Source: Tetmemena sp. SeJ-2015 (lineage: Eukaryota; Ciliophora; Spirotrichea; Sporadotrichida; Oxytrichidae). Taken from it: a stretch of DNA of 64,000 bases. The DNA lies in NCBI GenBank assembly GCA_027382625.1, contig JAJKFJ010021226.1:1-64000 (forward strand), given 5' to 3'. Made by a program: the position numbers and the translations under genes. Numbering within the stretch: the stretch's first letter is position 1; every line of letters starts with the position of its first letter. Below, in pieces: positions 11,870 to 24,672 of the stretch. The notes under the pieces were generated by a model. The model made no database searches. It worked only from the letters and a program-made list of their open reading frames with translations, and was not told where the DNA came from.

Positions 11870-13250
11870 GTAGTTAATAATTTAAATTGCTAGATAAAAA
11901 TTCTATTTTGCTTGATAAAAATCTATTTAAAATAATATGAAAAAGAATAATAATATTAATTTTATGTTATATTATCTATCGGAGGAAGAAAGCTAGGTCC
12001 TCCTGTTAATTCAAATTATAAATATTTAATCAACTTAAACTTAATTAACCAGATCTGAAATATAAGTCTATTTTCTTTTAGTAAATATAATGTAAAGCTC
12101 TCAGAGAAATAATATAATCAGAATATTTTTAAAATTATCAGGATTATATAATTTATTGTTGCTAAGAATTAAAGGAAAATTATAATTAAAATTTATAAAA
12201 TAAGAATAGAGAAATGTCTACAGATAATTCTCGGATGAAAATGTTTAATTTATAAGAATTGAGATCGAATCTCAACAATCATTTAATTTAATAAATTAAT
12301 GATTATTTTGAAGGTAATTTACTTAAAAGTGTACTAAAGATATTATAAATAGCAAATAAGCTTTACTAAAATATTAATATCCCAATTAGCAATCTAAAAG
12401 ATATAAATAGATATGGATAAATAAAGTAAGAGATCAAGGAAATAGTGGAAAGATTCAAATATCATTAATCTTGACTATAATTCATATGAGTGTTGTAAAT
12501 AACTTTTTCAATAAAAAAAATATTTTTTTTTAAATTCTCTTCTTTATAATTGATGGTATAAATAATTTTATGTTGCTGCTAAGAAATATTTTGATTTTCA
12601 TACTCAAGAGTTATGGCATTGAGTTGCTAGAGATCATTGACTGAGTGTTCAAGAATCAAATTGTGTGTAAGATTAGTTGAAGAATAATTATTTTTCAAGG
12701 TCTCTGTGGTGTTCACTCCTTTATATAAAAATAGTGCTTTCTTAGGTCCTGCTTCAGGTGGTTTGGCTTAATCTTTGTTTTGAATAAATAATTATAATAT
12801 TTTGCTGCTGATTTTTGGGGGTAATACAGCACATTTATGTAGCTCCCATAGTTCACTCCAATTAATGAATTATTTCAAAAAAGCTTAAGAACTTTCAAAT
12901 TGTAATATTTCTTTGATAAATTCTATTCTTATAATCCAATTTTCTTTAGTTATTATTAATCTTAGAAAAAATATTTTGTATTTTTTTAAATACTTGTATT
13001 TATTCATTAAAATTTATAGTAAATTTACTTTTTATATGCGCAGAATATTTCTATTAAAATGCTCTTAGAATTGATGACAAAGTATGGTATTTTATATTTT
13101 ATTTGTCATTATTTATTTTAGTTTTTAAATAAGATTTCAATCAAATATTATTTTTTTTTATAAATCTTTATATTTATATTTTAGATGTCAAAACTTTAGA
13201 GAACAGAACATAATTATTTGCCTTCTTATTTAATTAATTCAAGAGAACTT
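11870..13250. other. AT-rich non-coding DNA
   Basis: No supported gene. The stretch at 12,600-12,850 is slightly less AT-rich but gives no recognisable protein. Confidence 0.5.
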
Positions 13251-13258
13251 AGATTACA

Positions 13259-14646
13259 ATGGCAGCAACTAGATTCCTGCTTTTTATAAGAGAATAAGGA
13301 AAGAGATTTTACGCAGTCTTGGACTTGATTGAAACTAATAATAAAATCATTCAGTGCAAGAGTCCCTACAAGGGAGACAAAAATCTACTCAAGTTTGTAT
13401 CCTCAGCTGCACAAGGAGCTAACTAGCTTCCTCTCTAATTCCAAAGGGAAAATAAATCTGTCCTAGAGACTTAATCACACATAAGTTTGCATTACAATAA
13501 GATACAAAGATATATCCCTTCATCAAGAGCGTCATACATTTGAATTTACCCTTGACTCTAGTTAAAAAATTAACTCTCCAGAATTCAGTGTCTACTCTTG
13601 CCCTCAGGTACTGTTTACAATTCCTCCTCATCAAGAGGATTTTGAGATTAGGATCATGCTTAGAAAGCACTTAATTATACTTTAAATAGGATGCATTTCA
13701 AGTTATTTACTTTTGATGGACAGAGAATAGTTTATCCTAATGAGACTTTGAGAAATTCTCTGCCTAACTAGAGAGAAATAATGTCTGATGTGTTCATTTT
13801 TGAAATTGTTTAGTTTTTATCTCGGCAATACGAATACTTCTCACTGGATGTGTTTTCTTTCATCGACGTGGACTTGAAAGAGCTGCCTTTCAATAGCGTG
13901 GATAAGAAAATGACTTTTACAGGCAACTGGGGATTCAAATAGAAAATGGGTCAGAAATAAATTAGCAATGTTGCAGGTGGACTTGGAATATCCAATCATC
14001 CTGCAGGTGGGGATGGCAACTCTAAGATTACAAATAGCTCTAATCTGGCCTAGTTATAAGTGCTGCCAGGCTTAGTTTAAATATTTTAGTCTATAATCCT
14101 CAGTATAGATTAAAGGTCTTGGAACCCACTCATCTTCAGATATTACTAGACACTCTTAATAACTTAATTTATGTTAAATTCATATAATAATATTTTAAAT
14201 CATCATATCTTAAATTAAGAAATTTATTTATATAAATTTTATTATTTTAAAAAACTACGAAGTGATGATATCGATTCAGCAAGTGGTGACAGATGAGAAA
14301 GAAGAGCAATTATTTTAAATTCTAGAACTTCTTGGCTAATTCAAACCAAGGGTTCTTTGTGAAAGGGTTTGGATTTACTGAGATACTCCTTGAGCCGATG
14401 GAGTACTGCATAGTCCTGCAGAGTCAAGAGCAGCTGTACTCTGGAGAGTATAGACTGGACGTAAAGAGAGTGACTTCCTCAAAGCTATCCTACTCCAAGG
14501 ACTTCATAATTGAGGAGATGGAACTCAAAAGTCAGACATAAGTTTAAAATATTTATATTTATTAAGATGCGAGAGCTTTGAATTTCAACAACCAGATCCC
14601 TCCTAAACAATTCCCCACCAAGAATTAATAAAGCCAAGATAATTGA
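13259..14646 (+). CDS. fragmented unidentified gene, possible calpain-type C-terminal half
   Basis: Coding-like pieces follow one another with frame changes. They are: RFYAVLDLIETNNKIIQCKS (from ATG 13,259), which resembles the calpain H-AY-x-x-LD box with the His replaced; HTFEFTLDSSQKINSPEFSV; RMHFKLFTFDGQRIVYPNET; and GFGFTEILLEPMEYCIVLQS followed by GEYRLDVKRV, which resembles a calpain C2-like domain. The stop is TGA 14,644-14,646. It lies 4 kb after another calpain-like gene, so it could be a paralogue or a displaced part of it. IES boundaries were not resolved. Confidence 0.4.
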
Positions 14647-14717
14647 ATGAGATATATTATAGTTGAGTGAATGATGAAAATTCATTGAAGTACTCTAATA
14701 GCAATAACAAGGGAGGA

Positions 14718-15331
14718 ATGAGTTTGTTTGATCAGGACTAGAACTATCAAAGAATTTCTAAGTTGGAGCGAGGGCAAGACTCGATGCGGCAGGAGATAAT
14801 TATATTTATTTATTATATATGTATTAGATGAGTCACATAAGGGTGGAGCAGCTGACTTTCAGCAACCAGTTTAATATGGAGATAAAGAGAATGCAAGAGG
14901 ACATTTCATCTCTAAAAGTAGCAAACCTGCACTTTGAGAACAAGTTCGACAACCTATTGTATTTATTCAATGCTTTGAGTGAGCTGGCTGACAACTAGAA
15001 GAAATTGCAGAGCAACATGATCAGCATACAAGGCAACATGATTGCCATGGACTAGAACGTGCAACTCATGAAGACTGATGTCAACTTCATCACAGACCAA
15101 ATCAAAAACGGAAGACTCAATATTAAAATGCTTTATAAATTAAATTTATCATAGGAAATTTAAATAATGTTTTTAGCAATACAAGCGGAATTATTAAATT
15201 ATTAGTATTGTTTGAATGAGCAACTAAAACGTAAACACTTCAAATTTTAAAAACAAGCAATGAACTATCTATTTCTTTTAAAACATCTTAAATTTGCAAC
15301 CAATATGTTCTAATCATCTAAATATGATTGA
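14718..15331 (+). CDS. small coiled-coil protein
   Basis: It starts MSLFDQDQNYQRISKLERGQ. After removal of a 32-bp IES it continues MSHIRVEQLTFSNQFNMEIK and runs in heptad-rich sequence (QEDISSLKVANLHFENKFDN) to TGA 15,329-15,331, about 193 residues. No domain was recognised. The part after about 15,130 is AT-rich and may lie beyond the real end. Confidence 0.5.
14798..14829 (+). other. IES, 32 bp, pointer AGAT
   Basis: AGAT at 14,794-14,797 and 14,826-14,829. Removal joins MRQE to MSHIRVEQ in frame. The insert is pure A/T until the second pointer and does not start with GT. Confidence 0.6.
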
Positions 15332-15485
15332 GTTTAAAATAAATATTAAATATAGAAAATATTTACTTAAATCCTATTTTATTTGAGCAATTATCAATGT
15401 AAAAGCCATCAAAAATTAAGAAATTATAATAAATTAATTCAAATAAAAACTTAAGTTTTCTTACTTGAGTCCGGACCAGAGAAGT

Positions 15486-16334
15486 ATGGTTGGGTTGAGA
15501 GAAAACGGGTGTCCACAATAAAGAATACAGAAGGAAGGGGAGTTTTGTCCAAAAACTTTTCTGGAATGGCAGTTTATATATTAGAAAAAGGAGACCCAGC
15601 GTTAGACGCTTAGAGAGTGGAATGCCTGGAGGTGCTTGAGGTTTACGCTGCAGAAGATTCTCTTCTAGTGTATAACGGATAATAGTGAAAAGCTTGCCGC
15701 GAGTGTTGAGGATTTTAGCATGTATACATTCCTTGCACCTGCTTTGCTTAAGAGACTGTCAATTGTTGAGTTTATACTCGGAAAAATAGTCAAGATGGAG
15801 ATCAATCGTGTCACACTCTAAGAGAAACCTGCTGCCTTTTCGAAGCACTAAAGAAGAGAGCAAAGGTCTTCCATAAAGATGGTGGAATTAAATTAGAAAG
15901 TTAGTGAATAAGTGGTCTCGAAAATTGCAACTCGTGGAGAAACCGCAAGTTACTAAATATTCCTACTTTATAGTTTAGTAATACAAGTACACAAACAATT
16001 TAAATCATTAGAGGAATGCAGGCTGCTACCATTGGCAACGGAACATCTTGCAGAGATTCTCCAGACGGATTCAGTGGGAGGGCACCAGAAAGAGCCGCCA
16101 CTTGACTGCTAATTGGTACAAAGGATACCACTCAGGTCACCACCTATGCGGATTGGATTATCATAGTGGTCTACGATTTTGAACCTCCTGACTCCACTGT
16201 TTCATAGTCGGAACGTCAGTAAAAAAAGACTATTCTAGCGCCATCAGAATTAAAGACACATTCCGGAGTTTGTGTACTAAATAGGATGGATCCTCAGGCA
16301 ACCTCCGTGGGGGTAATTGCGAGTTAGCTCGTGA
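15486..16334 (+). CDS. hypothetical open frame, 282 codons without TGA
   Basis: From ATG 15,486 the frame has no TGA for 282 codons. It includes a plausible helical stretch (MYTFLAPALLKRLSIVEFIL, about residue 80). Base composition is GC-richer than the surroundings. Two other frames are also long here (one containing YDFEPPDSTVSQSE near 16,170), so the reading frame is uncertain. No family was recognised. A decayed mobile element or an MDS block is possible. Confidence 0.3.
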
Positions 16335-16424
16335 TATCACGGTTAAGTCTTTTTAGTACACAAAATATAAACCTTATAAAAAATGTAATTTCCGCTCATT
16401 CCTATCAATCAATAAAGGTGGTAG

Positions 16425-16780
16425 AGGTAGTGACTAAACTTCTTTAAGTTCTGATTCACTGGTCCTCTTAAGATCTTGATGGATGCGTATCTCAATTCAT
16501 ATATGAAGGCAGAAATGGCCTTCTTCATTACTTTTTTTTCTTGCTCCATCGTTTAATTAACATATTGTGGGTCCCTTCACCTAGTCAAAGAATATTCCTA
16601 ATTGCAGGAAAGATACACAAAGGATTCTTGCCAGAAAAGGGATGACCAATTATTAGATAGACTACAAAGCTGTTGCTCGTAATTTTTTTTATGTATCTCG
16701 CTCTCAATCTGATCATTCTGTCTTTCTTGAAAGCTTTTGACTTTAACTGAGCGACCCTTTCTAATGCAGATTACGAACTA
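16425..16780 (-). CDS. putative minus-strand coding pieces, unidentified
   Basis: On the minus strand, FQERQNDQIESEIHKKNYEQ and, further down, MKKAISAFIYELRYASIKIL read like protein, with an interruption between them. The composition differs from the AT-rich flanks. There is no known domain, and start and stop are unclear. Confidence 0.3.
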
Positions 16781-16789
16781 ATAACATTT

Positions 16790-17846
16790 TGAGTTAAATT
16801 TAATGTGAAATTGCTTTTCTTCTAAATTACTAGGATAAAGTTTAGATTAGTAATGAAGAGTTTAGAATTTTTAATTTACAAATTCTCTTTTTAATTGCAA
16901 TTAAATTATCATTCAGAGTTGATTAAAATGAAGTAAGTTGATTATTTTAATAATTATCTTAAAAGATGGAAAACCTTGAAATTAATCAATTTATCTTACT
17001 GATAAAGGTTTTATTAATGCTCTTATTTCTTAATCTGTAATTTATTTAATTCTAGACCATAGAAATTTCTGAAATTTTAATATTAGAAATGATCGTTGTT
17101 CATTTTTGGAAATGATTGTTCATTAAAAATCATATTGATTATATAAATTTATGAAGTTTCAAGAGATGAAATCTATTTAAAAGTTTGGATTCTCCTCTTT
17201 AAAGACAGGATCAGTTTGCTTTAGCCTTCCCACTTAGATTATTAATATATTTTCAATAATTTATTTAATTTAAAATTATTGAGGTTATAAAAATGAAAAG
17301 AACAAATTTAAAAAGATTTGATTCAGCTACAGTTTTTAATATTCCAAGATGGAATAAAGTGGCGATAAGATTTAAAACGACTATAAATTAAAAAAACTTT
17401 TCCACTTGAAACACTTTATTTTATTATTCTATAAAAGAATAGCACACTAATTTTTAAAATACTCAAAGTGAATCCTCATTTAAAAAAACTATAGTGCAAA
17501 TGAATGGCAACTAAGCTAAGAGATTTAAAATCAAAATTACTTCGTGAGAATTATAAAAATTTAATAGAAAATATAAAAGTAGATATTCTCTTTTTTTATT
17601 GATTCAAATTATTTATAGATACAAATCTCTTCATTTTAATAAACTTATAAAGAATTAAATCTCACAAATTTTACTTAAGTTTTCATACTATTAGTGAATG
17701 TATAAATCAGATCTTAGCAAAAATAAGATTTTCCAGTATTTCAAATATAACATTATTTAATAATCATATCAACAAAAGTAAAAACTTTGATAAATATATA
17801 TGAGATTAAATTGATATAAGAAATAGAAATTGTACAATAAAAATTT
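16790..17846. other. AT-rich non-coding DNA
   Basis: No coding signal or repeat was seen. It probably lies downstream of the glycosyltransferase gene on the minus strand. Confidence 0.6.
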
Positions 17847-19593
17847 TCATATTAAGATCTAATTGGCATTTTTAATATAAATTATTGCTTCTTTGAAGTA
17901 GTATGTGAGTTTCTTTTCACCTAAGTCACTGAAAAAGTTGTGCATGTAAATTCTAATCACTTGATTAAAATTGTTTTATTATATCTTCTATGTTTATAGG
18001 AGTCTTTTCATAAGCCTTTCTTTAACTCTGAGGCACTCTTTTAGTCCCATTCCAATTAAACAATGCATATCGTGATGGTCATTGGGCTTGAACCCTCCAT
18101 CGTAAGAATGCTCATAGCTTATTCTGATAAACATGAAACATCCTTTCAATCGACCACTTTAAATAACAATTATATGTACCAGCCTAAATCTCTTGTTCTC
18201 TTTTCCCCTTCTCTCGCTTTAGGAGTGTGGACTCTGTAGTAGGCGACGTAGTCATCGTTAATTTCGAAGATCATATCTTGCTCGTAAAGCAAACGCAGCC
18301 AGATGTAGTAGTCCTCGAAACTCACGTAATTGAAGTACACCAGATCCTTGAATTAAAAATACCAACAATTCTTATCTGGCTCTAACAGTCGCTGTACTAA
18401 ATTATATTACTTAGAGCCATGTAATTTACATGCGCTATTTTTAGCTTCAACTCATTCAATTAATCATTCAATTATTATCGTTTAGAAAAGCTTTTTAAAT
18501 AAAATATAGATGAAGTTTAAGAAATTTGGCAATTTTAAATATCTATGTTGAGTTATTCATAGCTAAATGGCAAGTTGTCATTTATAACTGACTAATGAAT
18601 ATAAAAAAATTAAATGCACGTTATCTATTTGAGAACTCAAACTGTTATTTAATTTTACAATATTTTTGTAGCATAAATTTCCTAATAATAATTGTGCCTC
18701 ATGGCCTATGAGAACCAAGCTCCTAAGACTGCATCATTCTCATCGATAATCTTCATCTTGCCTCCCAATACATCCAGCAGAGGATTGTCGAAGAAGAACT
18801 GCACCTAGTTCATCAGTCTGTCTGGGAAAATCACATCATCATCGTCCAACATCGCATAGAACTCTCCCTAAGCTCTGTGAAGTGCCCAGTTTCTTGCAAA
18901 CTGCCCATCTCCATAGTTCGAATGACCCAAGAATTTAATCCTAAATCAATTTACTTTTAATAACTTGAAGAACCATGTTTTAATTTATTCAATATTATTT
19001 TTACATAAAATATATTATAAAGAATGGTTTGACTCTTGAGTCTAGTTTAGCATACTTATCAAGGACTACAAATAGGTCAGGATAAATAATATAAAATCAT
19101 CTGAGCCATCGTCAGTTATAAGAAGCTCCCAGTTAGAATATGTGGAATTGATTACTGACTGGATCATCATCTCAACATATTTGGCCCTATTATGTACAGG
19201 AGTAATAATAGATACGAGTGGCTGGTTCTCTACCAAAGTTAGATCGATGTGGTCGAGATATTCAGCGTACTGAGAGTATTTTCTAGGGCAGATTGGATCC
19301 CATTCGATTGGAGACTTTGTCTTAAGGCAGTTTGCGTACTTGGTGCGTATGTTATCTTTAACAATATCGAGCTCTGTAATATTTAAGTAGACTACTTTTG
19401 GTGAGATTTCTTTCCAAGGCACGGAAGTGTCATTTATATAGTTTTCTGTGTAGTTAATCTCCAGATGGGGGTCCCTGGCATAGTAAAGCGCATTTCTAAA
19501 GGCTTCAGGGTAAGCTGTCCGAGCTCCAAATGCTTCTTAGGCCGTTAATATCGCGGAGAGCAGCAGCCATTTTATTCTCAATTACGAGGGCAT
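17847..19593 (-). CDS. secreted/ER family-2 glycosyltransferase
   Basis: The N-terminus is a signal peptide (KWLLLSAILTAQEAFGA). The GT-A fold follows: PLVSIITPVHNRAKYVEMMI, a nucleotide-binding WELLITDDGS, the ARNWALHRAQGEFYAMLDDD block carrying the metal-binding DDD/DxD-type motif (about 18,840), and an acceptor-side FEDYYIWLRLLYE. This is the order of GT2 enzymes, which transfer sugars from nucleotide sugars. At least four MDSs are present. Two IESs resolve precisely; two more (about 18,405-18,680 and 18,135-18,180) are visible but their pointers were not fixed. The start is ATG 19,593; the stop TGA is 17,847-17,849. A related gene in opposite orientation lies at 20.9-23.4 kb. Confidence 0.75.
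18946..19021 (-). other. IES, 76 bp, pointer TTTA (minus)
   Basis: TAAA (plus) at 18,942-18,945 and 19,018-19,021. Removal joins SRVKPFF to RIKFLGHSNYGDGQFARN in frame. The insert is AT-rich without intron ends. Confidence 0.75.
19075..19091 (-). other. IES, 17 bp, pointer TATT (minus)
   Basis: AATA (plus) at 19,071-19,074 and 19,088-19,091. Removal joins DDGSDDFI to FVVLDKYAKLDSRV, the expected GT2 continuation. Confidence 0.75.
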
Positions 19594-19599
19594 GTTTCA

Positions 19600-20930
19600 A
19601 AAATTAATCTTAAATCAAGAAAATATGAACTATAAAGAATCTATTATAATATGCCACATATTAATTTATTTAATAGTTTTGAGTATTTGTTAATATAAAT
19701 TGTATAAATTATGTTTGTTGTGAGATATAATTATCTAATAGTGGTGCGGAATTTAGTTTATGTTTATTATATTTAAATACAAATGGCCTTATTCTAAATT
19801 CAAAAACATTATGCCCTATATCTAACCTTGGGATGCTTACTTCTCTTAGCATTTGCTGGGTATTGCGAGTCAAAACTAAAGTCTAAATAGAAATGGTTTG
19901 ATAAAGTGACAGAAGAATAGCCTCATAATTATATAAATATTTTATCAACAACCAGACAGATATCATTATAATGTTCAAAAAAATGCTAACAGATATTCCA
20001 CAAATTATATTATCTCCTAATTCTTAACAAAATGGATTAAATAAGAAAGTGAAAGCTTTTAATTAGAGAAATATTTATTCTTTAAGTTATGAGGGATTAA
20101 CTTACAAAAAAGAATCAAAATAAAACCATTGATTAAAAATAGAATTGAATCAAGAGTAAGAGCATTAATGATTTCAATTTTTATTTATAAAAAATAACAT
20201 AACTCATATAATTTACTCTATAAAAAGTATGAATTATATTGTTTGAGATTTATTAGAGTTTAGAATTTTATCTTTTATTAAAGAAGAAAGGAATTAATGT
20301 AGAATTATCTAATTATAAATGGTCATTAATAATTCGATTAAGTAATAATTAGCACATTTCCCTTTTGGATTTTTTTTATTTGAAAAAGATCAAAGTTATT
20401 AGTGAAACAATTAGTTGCAAAAGCCTTTTTGCGAATTATATCTCGCTGTTGAGGGTGAAACTCTATAAATAATAAATGAATAATATGTTATTTAGTTTTT
20501 ATTAAATTAGAAATAAAAGTAGATAATCGAAAAGCGAATTTAAAAATTAAACTTTACAATGCTGCAACTCATGGCCTTATTTTATACAATCCTCTTATTT
20601 AAATTTTAATTATAGTCTATTATAAGTAAGATTTTTTTTATTTAGCTAGTAAAGTATACTAGCACCTTCTGATTAAATCTCTATTTCAAATAATGTTTTG
20701 TTAATGAATAATTTTAATTAAGCGAATGTAAATATTTTGAAGATATCTTCAAGATGTGAGGAAGCCTTTGGTTGAAGATATTCATAGAAAGCTTTAGTTT
20801 GACCACATCCCTCAACTAAAATACGACTAGCTTGTCGGGAAATTTTTTAGCAGGAATTAAAAAAACTCTTAAAAGAATAATTTATAGCACTAAAAAAAAA
20901 TATAATATCTTGCATTAAATTAAAAAAATC
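19600..20930. other. AT-rich DNA between the two glycosyltransferase genes
   Basis: No supported coding sequence. It separates the start of the minus-strand gene from the plus-strand paralogue. Confidence 0.55.
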
Positions 20931-20944
20931 AAGAATTTATTTTT

Positions 20945-23400
20945 GATTCAAGCAATCCAGTCTGTAACTTTCCAGAGATATTATTATATTTATACAAGAA
21001 CTGGGAGATGCTGCTCACAGTTGTAAATATTTTGTTGAGGGATTAACAGATGTGGAGACTCAGACTCTTTTCATTTATATTCGTTTTCAAGAAGTTTTAA
21101 TCATACCAGGACTAGATCTTCATTCTGTCGCCAAATGAAACTAACCCTGATGACTTATCAACCAGAAACAATGCTATTTAACTAATTACAGGAGATTTCC
21201 TACTTCTTTTAGATTGCGATGACATTCAAAACTTTTTAAAATTTTCAATTAAATAATACAAATGGTTATAGGGAGAAATTATTTTAAAATAAAATTATTA
21301 AATTAAAATAGAGCATACCCGTGGCAATAGGGCATTGCTTGTATTTGAAGCAGCTGACTCTAATCAGTAACAAAGATGATCTCAATCACACCAAGCTGAG
21401 ATTCATTTACTAGAAGCCACTCACTTTGACTTCTTAGTCACTTGCATCCTGTAAACGCTAACTGTATTCACTGAGGCTAGATCAGTATGCTACATCTCAC
21501 TGTGGGTGGGTAGGAGGCCTCCTTCTCTTCTCTAGCCTATCCTACCCGAATGCGTAGTTTGCCTTCACTAGCACTTGCTCAGGGTGCTGAGGATCAGTTG
21601 AAAGGAGAAATACTGGAAGAATGGACACTCTGGCTTTTTTGCCACTGTATTAATGCTCTCAAAGTATTGTAAGTACTTCTAAATGTCATCAGAAACTACG
21701 ATTCAGCCACCCATTTTTAGTCTTGTAATTTTCCTACACATTTAGTCGATACTAATGTTCATATTTAAAAAATATGTACCTTTAATTTTGAATATAGCTT
21801 TAAGAGCTTTTATTCTTGCAACCTGTGTATGGGTGCGCTTTATCAGAGTTATAAACTATGAAAGTTGATAAAAATTAGATATTAAGATGATGAAGACTGC
21901 GTGAATCATTATATTGCTGTAATAGAGATGATAAAAGAAGCTACTCGTTTTAATTTTAAATAAGCTTTCGAAAAAGCTTCAAGTTTTAGGAGGACGTGCT
22001 CAATATCTTCTTCCTAAAGTTGCAACTCTTCATTTTTTAATCAATCTTCTTTTAATTGATTATATGCTATAAATCTTTTAATGCTCGTTCATAAAATATA
22101 AATAGGTTTGCATTTCATAATTTAAATGGATAATCTTTAAAATGTTGATATGTTTAAATTAAATGATGGTTTAATTATGGCTCCTCAGAGAATCGAGAAA
22201 TAAATTTCCTTCATGTTAATGAACCCAGAAGCTGATATCGTGCAGGCAATATGATAATGATAGATAAAAAAGGCAACTATGTAGCTGACTATGGTTCTAA
22301 GAATTTCAATAAAGAAGAGCTCAAATTAAGGATCTTGTTCTAAAATTGGATAGGACATAGCACAATTTGCGTCAGGATGAGACCTGAAATAGCACCTCTC
22401 ATTCATTTCAACTAAATATCTGTTTAATTTATGATGCTTAAGTTCATATTAAAATTATATTTTAATTTACAAAGTCTTTAATTTACAATTTATTTTAAGA
22501 TAAATTTTAAATCGTAGAATTTTCTGTCTATTGTCTAAAATTAAGTATATTTAGCTAAGAGTCTTAAAAAAGTAAGTAAAATATTTTATAACTAAATAAA
22601 AATTAATCATTATAAATTAGAGTTATATGAGTGAAACAAATACAAACTATGATTTTGATATATCTGCATCTGATTACGATTTGTGGATACGTTTGTTATT
22701 TGACTACAATCTTAGCATTCACACAACTAATTCCTACTATACGCTTTACAGAATGGCTCAACCTCTTTCAATATCAGAAGAGATCCATAAAAATTACGGG
22801 TCAGGGATTGCTTAGGACTTATCTTGGATTGAGAATGCATATTTATTTTAGCAACAAAGAGCTATTTCGAGAAAGAATATGGGCACATATATGAAGAAGA
22901 TCTGAGGATGCCTTCTGACTTCTATGAGATAGAATGCTTGGTATCTTACAACTTAAAGAAGTGCCTCAAGGACCACGATAGAATGCTCAGAGTACTCACT
23001 AACTTGCACAACCACTATAATGCAATTGTATAGCATGTTTTTAGTGATAATAATTCTTATTATAAAAATAAAGTAAATTAAAGAATTAATAAGTCTTCTA
23101 GAGAATTAAAGAGACAAATATACAAGAGAACTTAATCATCGCTGAAGGAATTTTTAGATAAATTAAAATTAGCTTTAGTAAGTAGAGGTGTTTAGCAAAG
23201 AAAAATTAGCTCTTATCATAGCCTAAGTGAGTTCTAGGTTTATATCTATGACTTCGATACTTTCAAAGATTACAATAGTTCAGACAGTTGCAATAGAAGC
23301 CTAAAATTATATTTTTATCACTATGAAAGGTTAAAAAATTATTTAATTCCATTTACTTTTGGAAGGGTGAATAACTCGTTTTTCTTTCTAAATTATTGTT
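20945..23400 (+). CDS. second family-2 glycosyltransferase gene, fragmented
   Basis: Pieces match the gene at 17.8-19.6 kb in order: IQAIQSVT with KNWEMLLTVV; RNNAIQLITGDFLLLLDCDD (about 21,160-21,230, metal-binding motif); RIEKQVSF-type helix and MIMIDKKGNYVADYGSKNFN (about 22,190-22,330); SASDYDLWIRLLFDYNLSIH (about 22,650-22,720); and a C-terminal ECLVSYNLKKCLKDHDRML. AT-rich blocks separate the pieces, and one contains the GC-richer repeat copy B. No signal-peptide start was found, so the 5' MDS is missing here or unrecognised. The end is uncertain because no TGA follows soon. It could be a functional germline gene or a decaying duplicate. Confidence 0.55.
21428..21610 (+). repeat. GC-richer dispersed repeat, copy B
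   Basis: It aligns in order with 11,585-11,775, with many substitutions. It sits in an IES-like block between coding pieces of the glycosyltransferase. Confidence 0.5.
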
Positions 23401-24036
23401 GTTAAACTTAATATTTTTTTTAAATAAATATTTTAAATTTATCAAGCTCTAATTTTATTTTATTCTTAAAGTCAGACTTTTATATTTAGGCTCCGTCCAT
23501 ATTTAAATAATATTAGCTTGATCAAATTAGTATAATAGTCAATAGAATAAATTAAATCAAAAATCTTAACTTTGCTTAAGAGAATAAAAGAGCACTCGTT
23601 CTTAAGTTTGATTAAATGATCTGCAAATTAAATGATAAAGATATATTTCAAGTGTTAAATCTTAAAGGTACTTTAATGCATTAAATAATCCTTAATTTTA
23701 TCTTTATAATTGAATTCATAATTATCTTATTTTAAAAAATAAAGGTTAATTTTTTAAACAACGGCTTAATATGTTTTAGCTCTGCAATTTAAGTAGTGGC
23801 TTAATACAATTAGAGTAAGGTCCTTTATAAAGTACTATTCCAGTATTTAGCATACCTTAAATCTTAATTAATAGGCTTAGATTCCTACTATATAAGATTT
23901 TTCTTTAAAATTTTTAATACAAAATTTTTTTTTTTTAAAATATCCCATTGAATAAATTTATACATTTTTAATTTTCATAAATGATAGAATATTTATATTT
24001 TTGAATTGCGAATATCACAATCTGAAAGAGATAAAG
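23401..24036. other. AT-rich intergenic DNA
   Basis: No coding or repeats recognised. Confidence 0.55.
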
Positions 24037-24672
24037 ATGCAGATTATTATAGAAGAAGCAGTGGCACACGTTGGCAGACTCACCCAATAAGACTTGGGAG
24101 CAGGAGCCATAGAGATTCCTACTTAATTATTATTTCCCGATGTAGATTGGGTTTCTTCCATGCCAGACGAGCACTGGGACAAACTCCACGACAAAAAGTT
24201 CAAGCGCCTGAAAAGAGAGGGAGAGATAGCAGATAGGAAGTTCAAACTTATGAATGAAAGAATTAAGTTTGAAGAGACCCTTAAGAATAGTGGATGCCCA
24301 GATGAATGCCCCTGCCTCGCAACCAATAACAACTAAACTCAGGAAACTGAAGTCGATTTGATTGGTGGGGCTGCCTTTACAAGGAGGAGAAGAATGTGGC
24401 CATAACCACAGAGGAGAGATGGAGATGACTTCGAGTCTATCAAGCAAAATAAATAAAATATCAATTAATTTTTGCAAAGAGATTTGGAAAATGTGATCAA
24501 CCAAAATCAATACCAAGAAATTCTAGAAATAGAAAACAGGATTAAAAGAATAAAGACTAAGCAGCAGAAGAACTATCTAAATAGCATTATTGAGGATATG
24601 AGGGATCAACACAACGAATTCAAGAAAAAGTGGAACTTTGATAGACTTAATATTTGGACTTTAATGAAATGA
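24037..24672 (+). CDS. hypothetical protein, 211 aa, uninterrupted
   Basis: A single open frame from ATG 24,037 to TGA 24,670-24,672 with in-frame TAA/TAG codons and neither intron nor IES, which is unusual for this window. Visible parts are an aromatic N-terminal third (LFPDVDWVSSMPDEHWDKLH), a cysteine cluster (CPDECPC, about residue 95), a basic RRRRMWP patch, and a C-terminal coiled coil (EIENRIKRIKTKQQKNYLNS). No family was recognised. Confidence 0.7.

Noticed and set aside
15480..15670. Alternative frame GPEKYGWVERKRVSTIKNTE as the real product of the 15.5-kb region
   Set aside because: It ends after about 65 codons, while another frame stays open for 282; neither resembles a known family, so only the longer one is listed, at low confidence.
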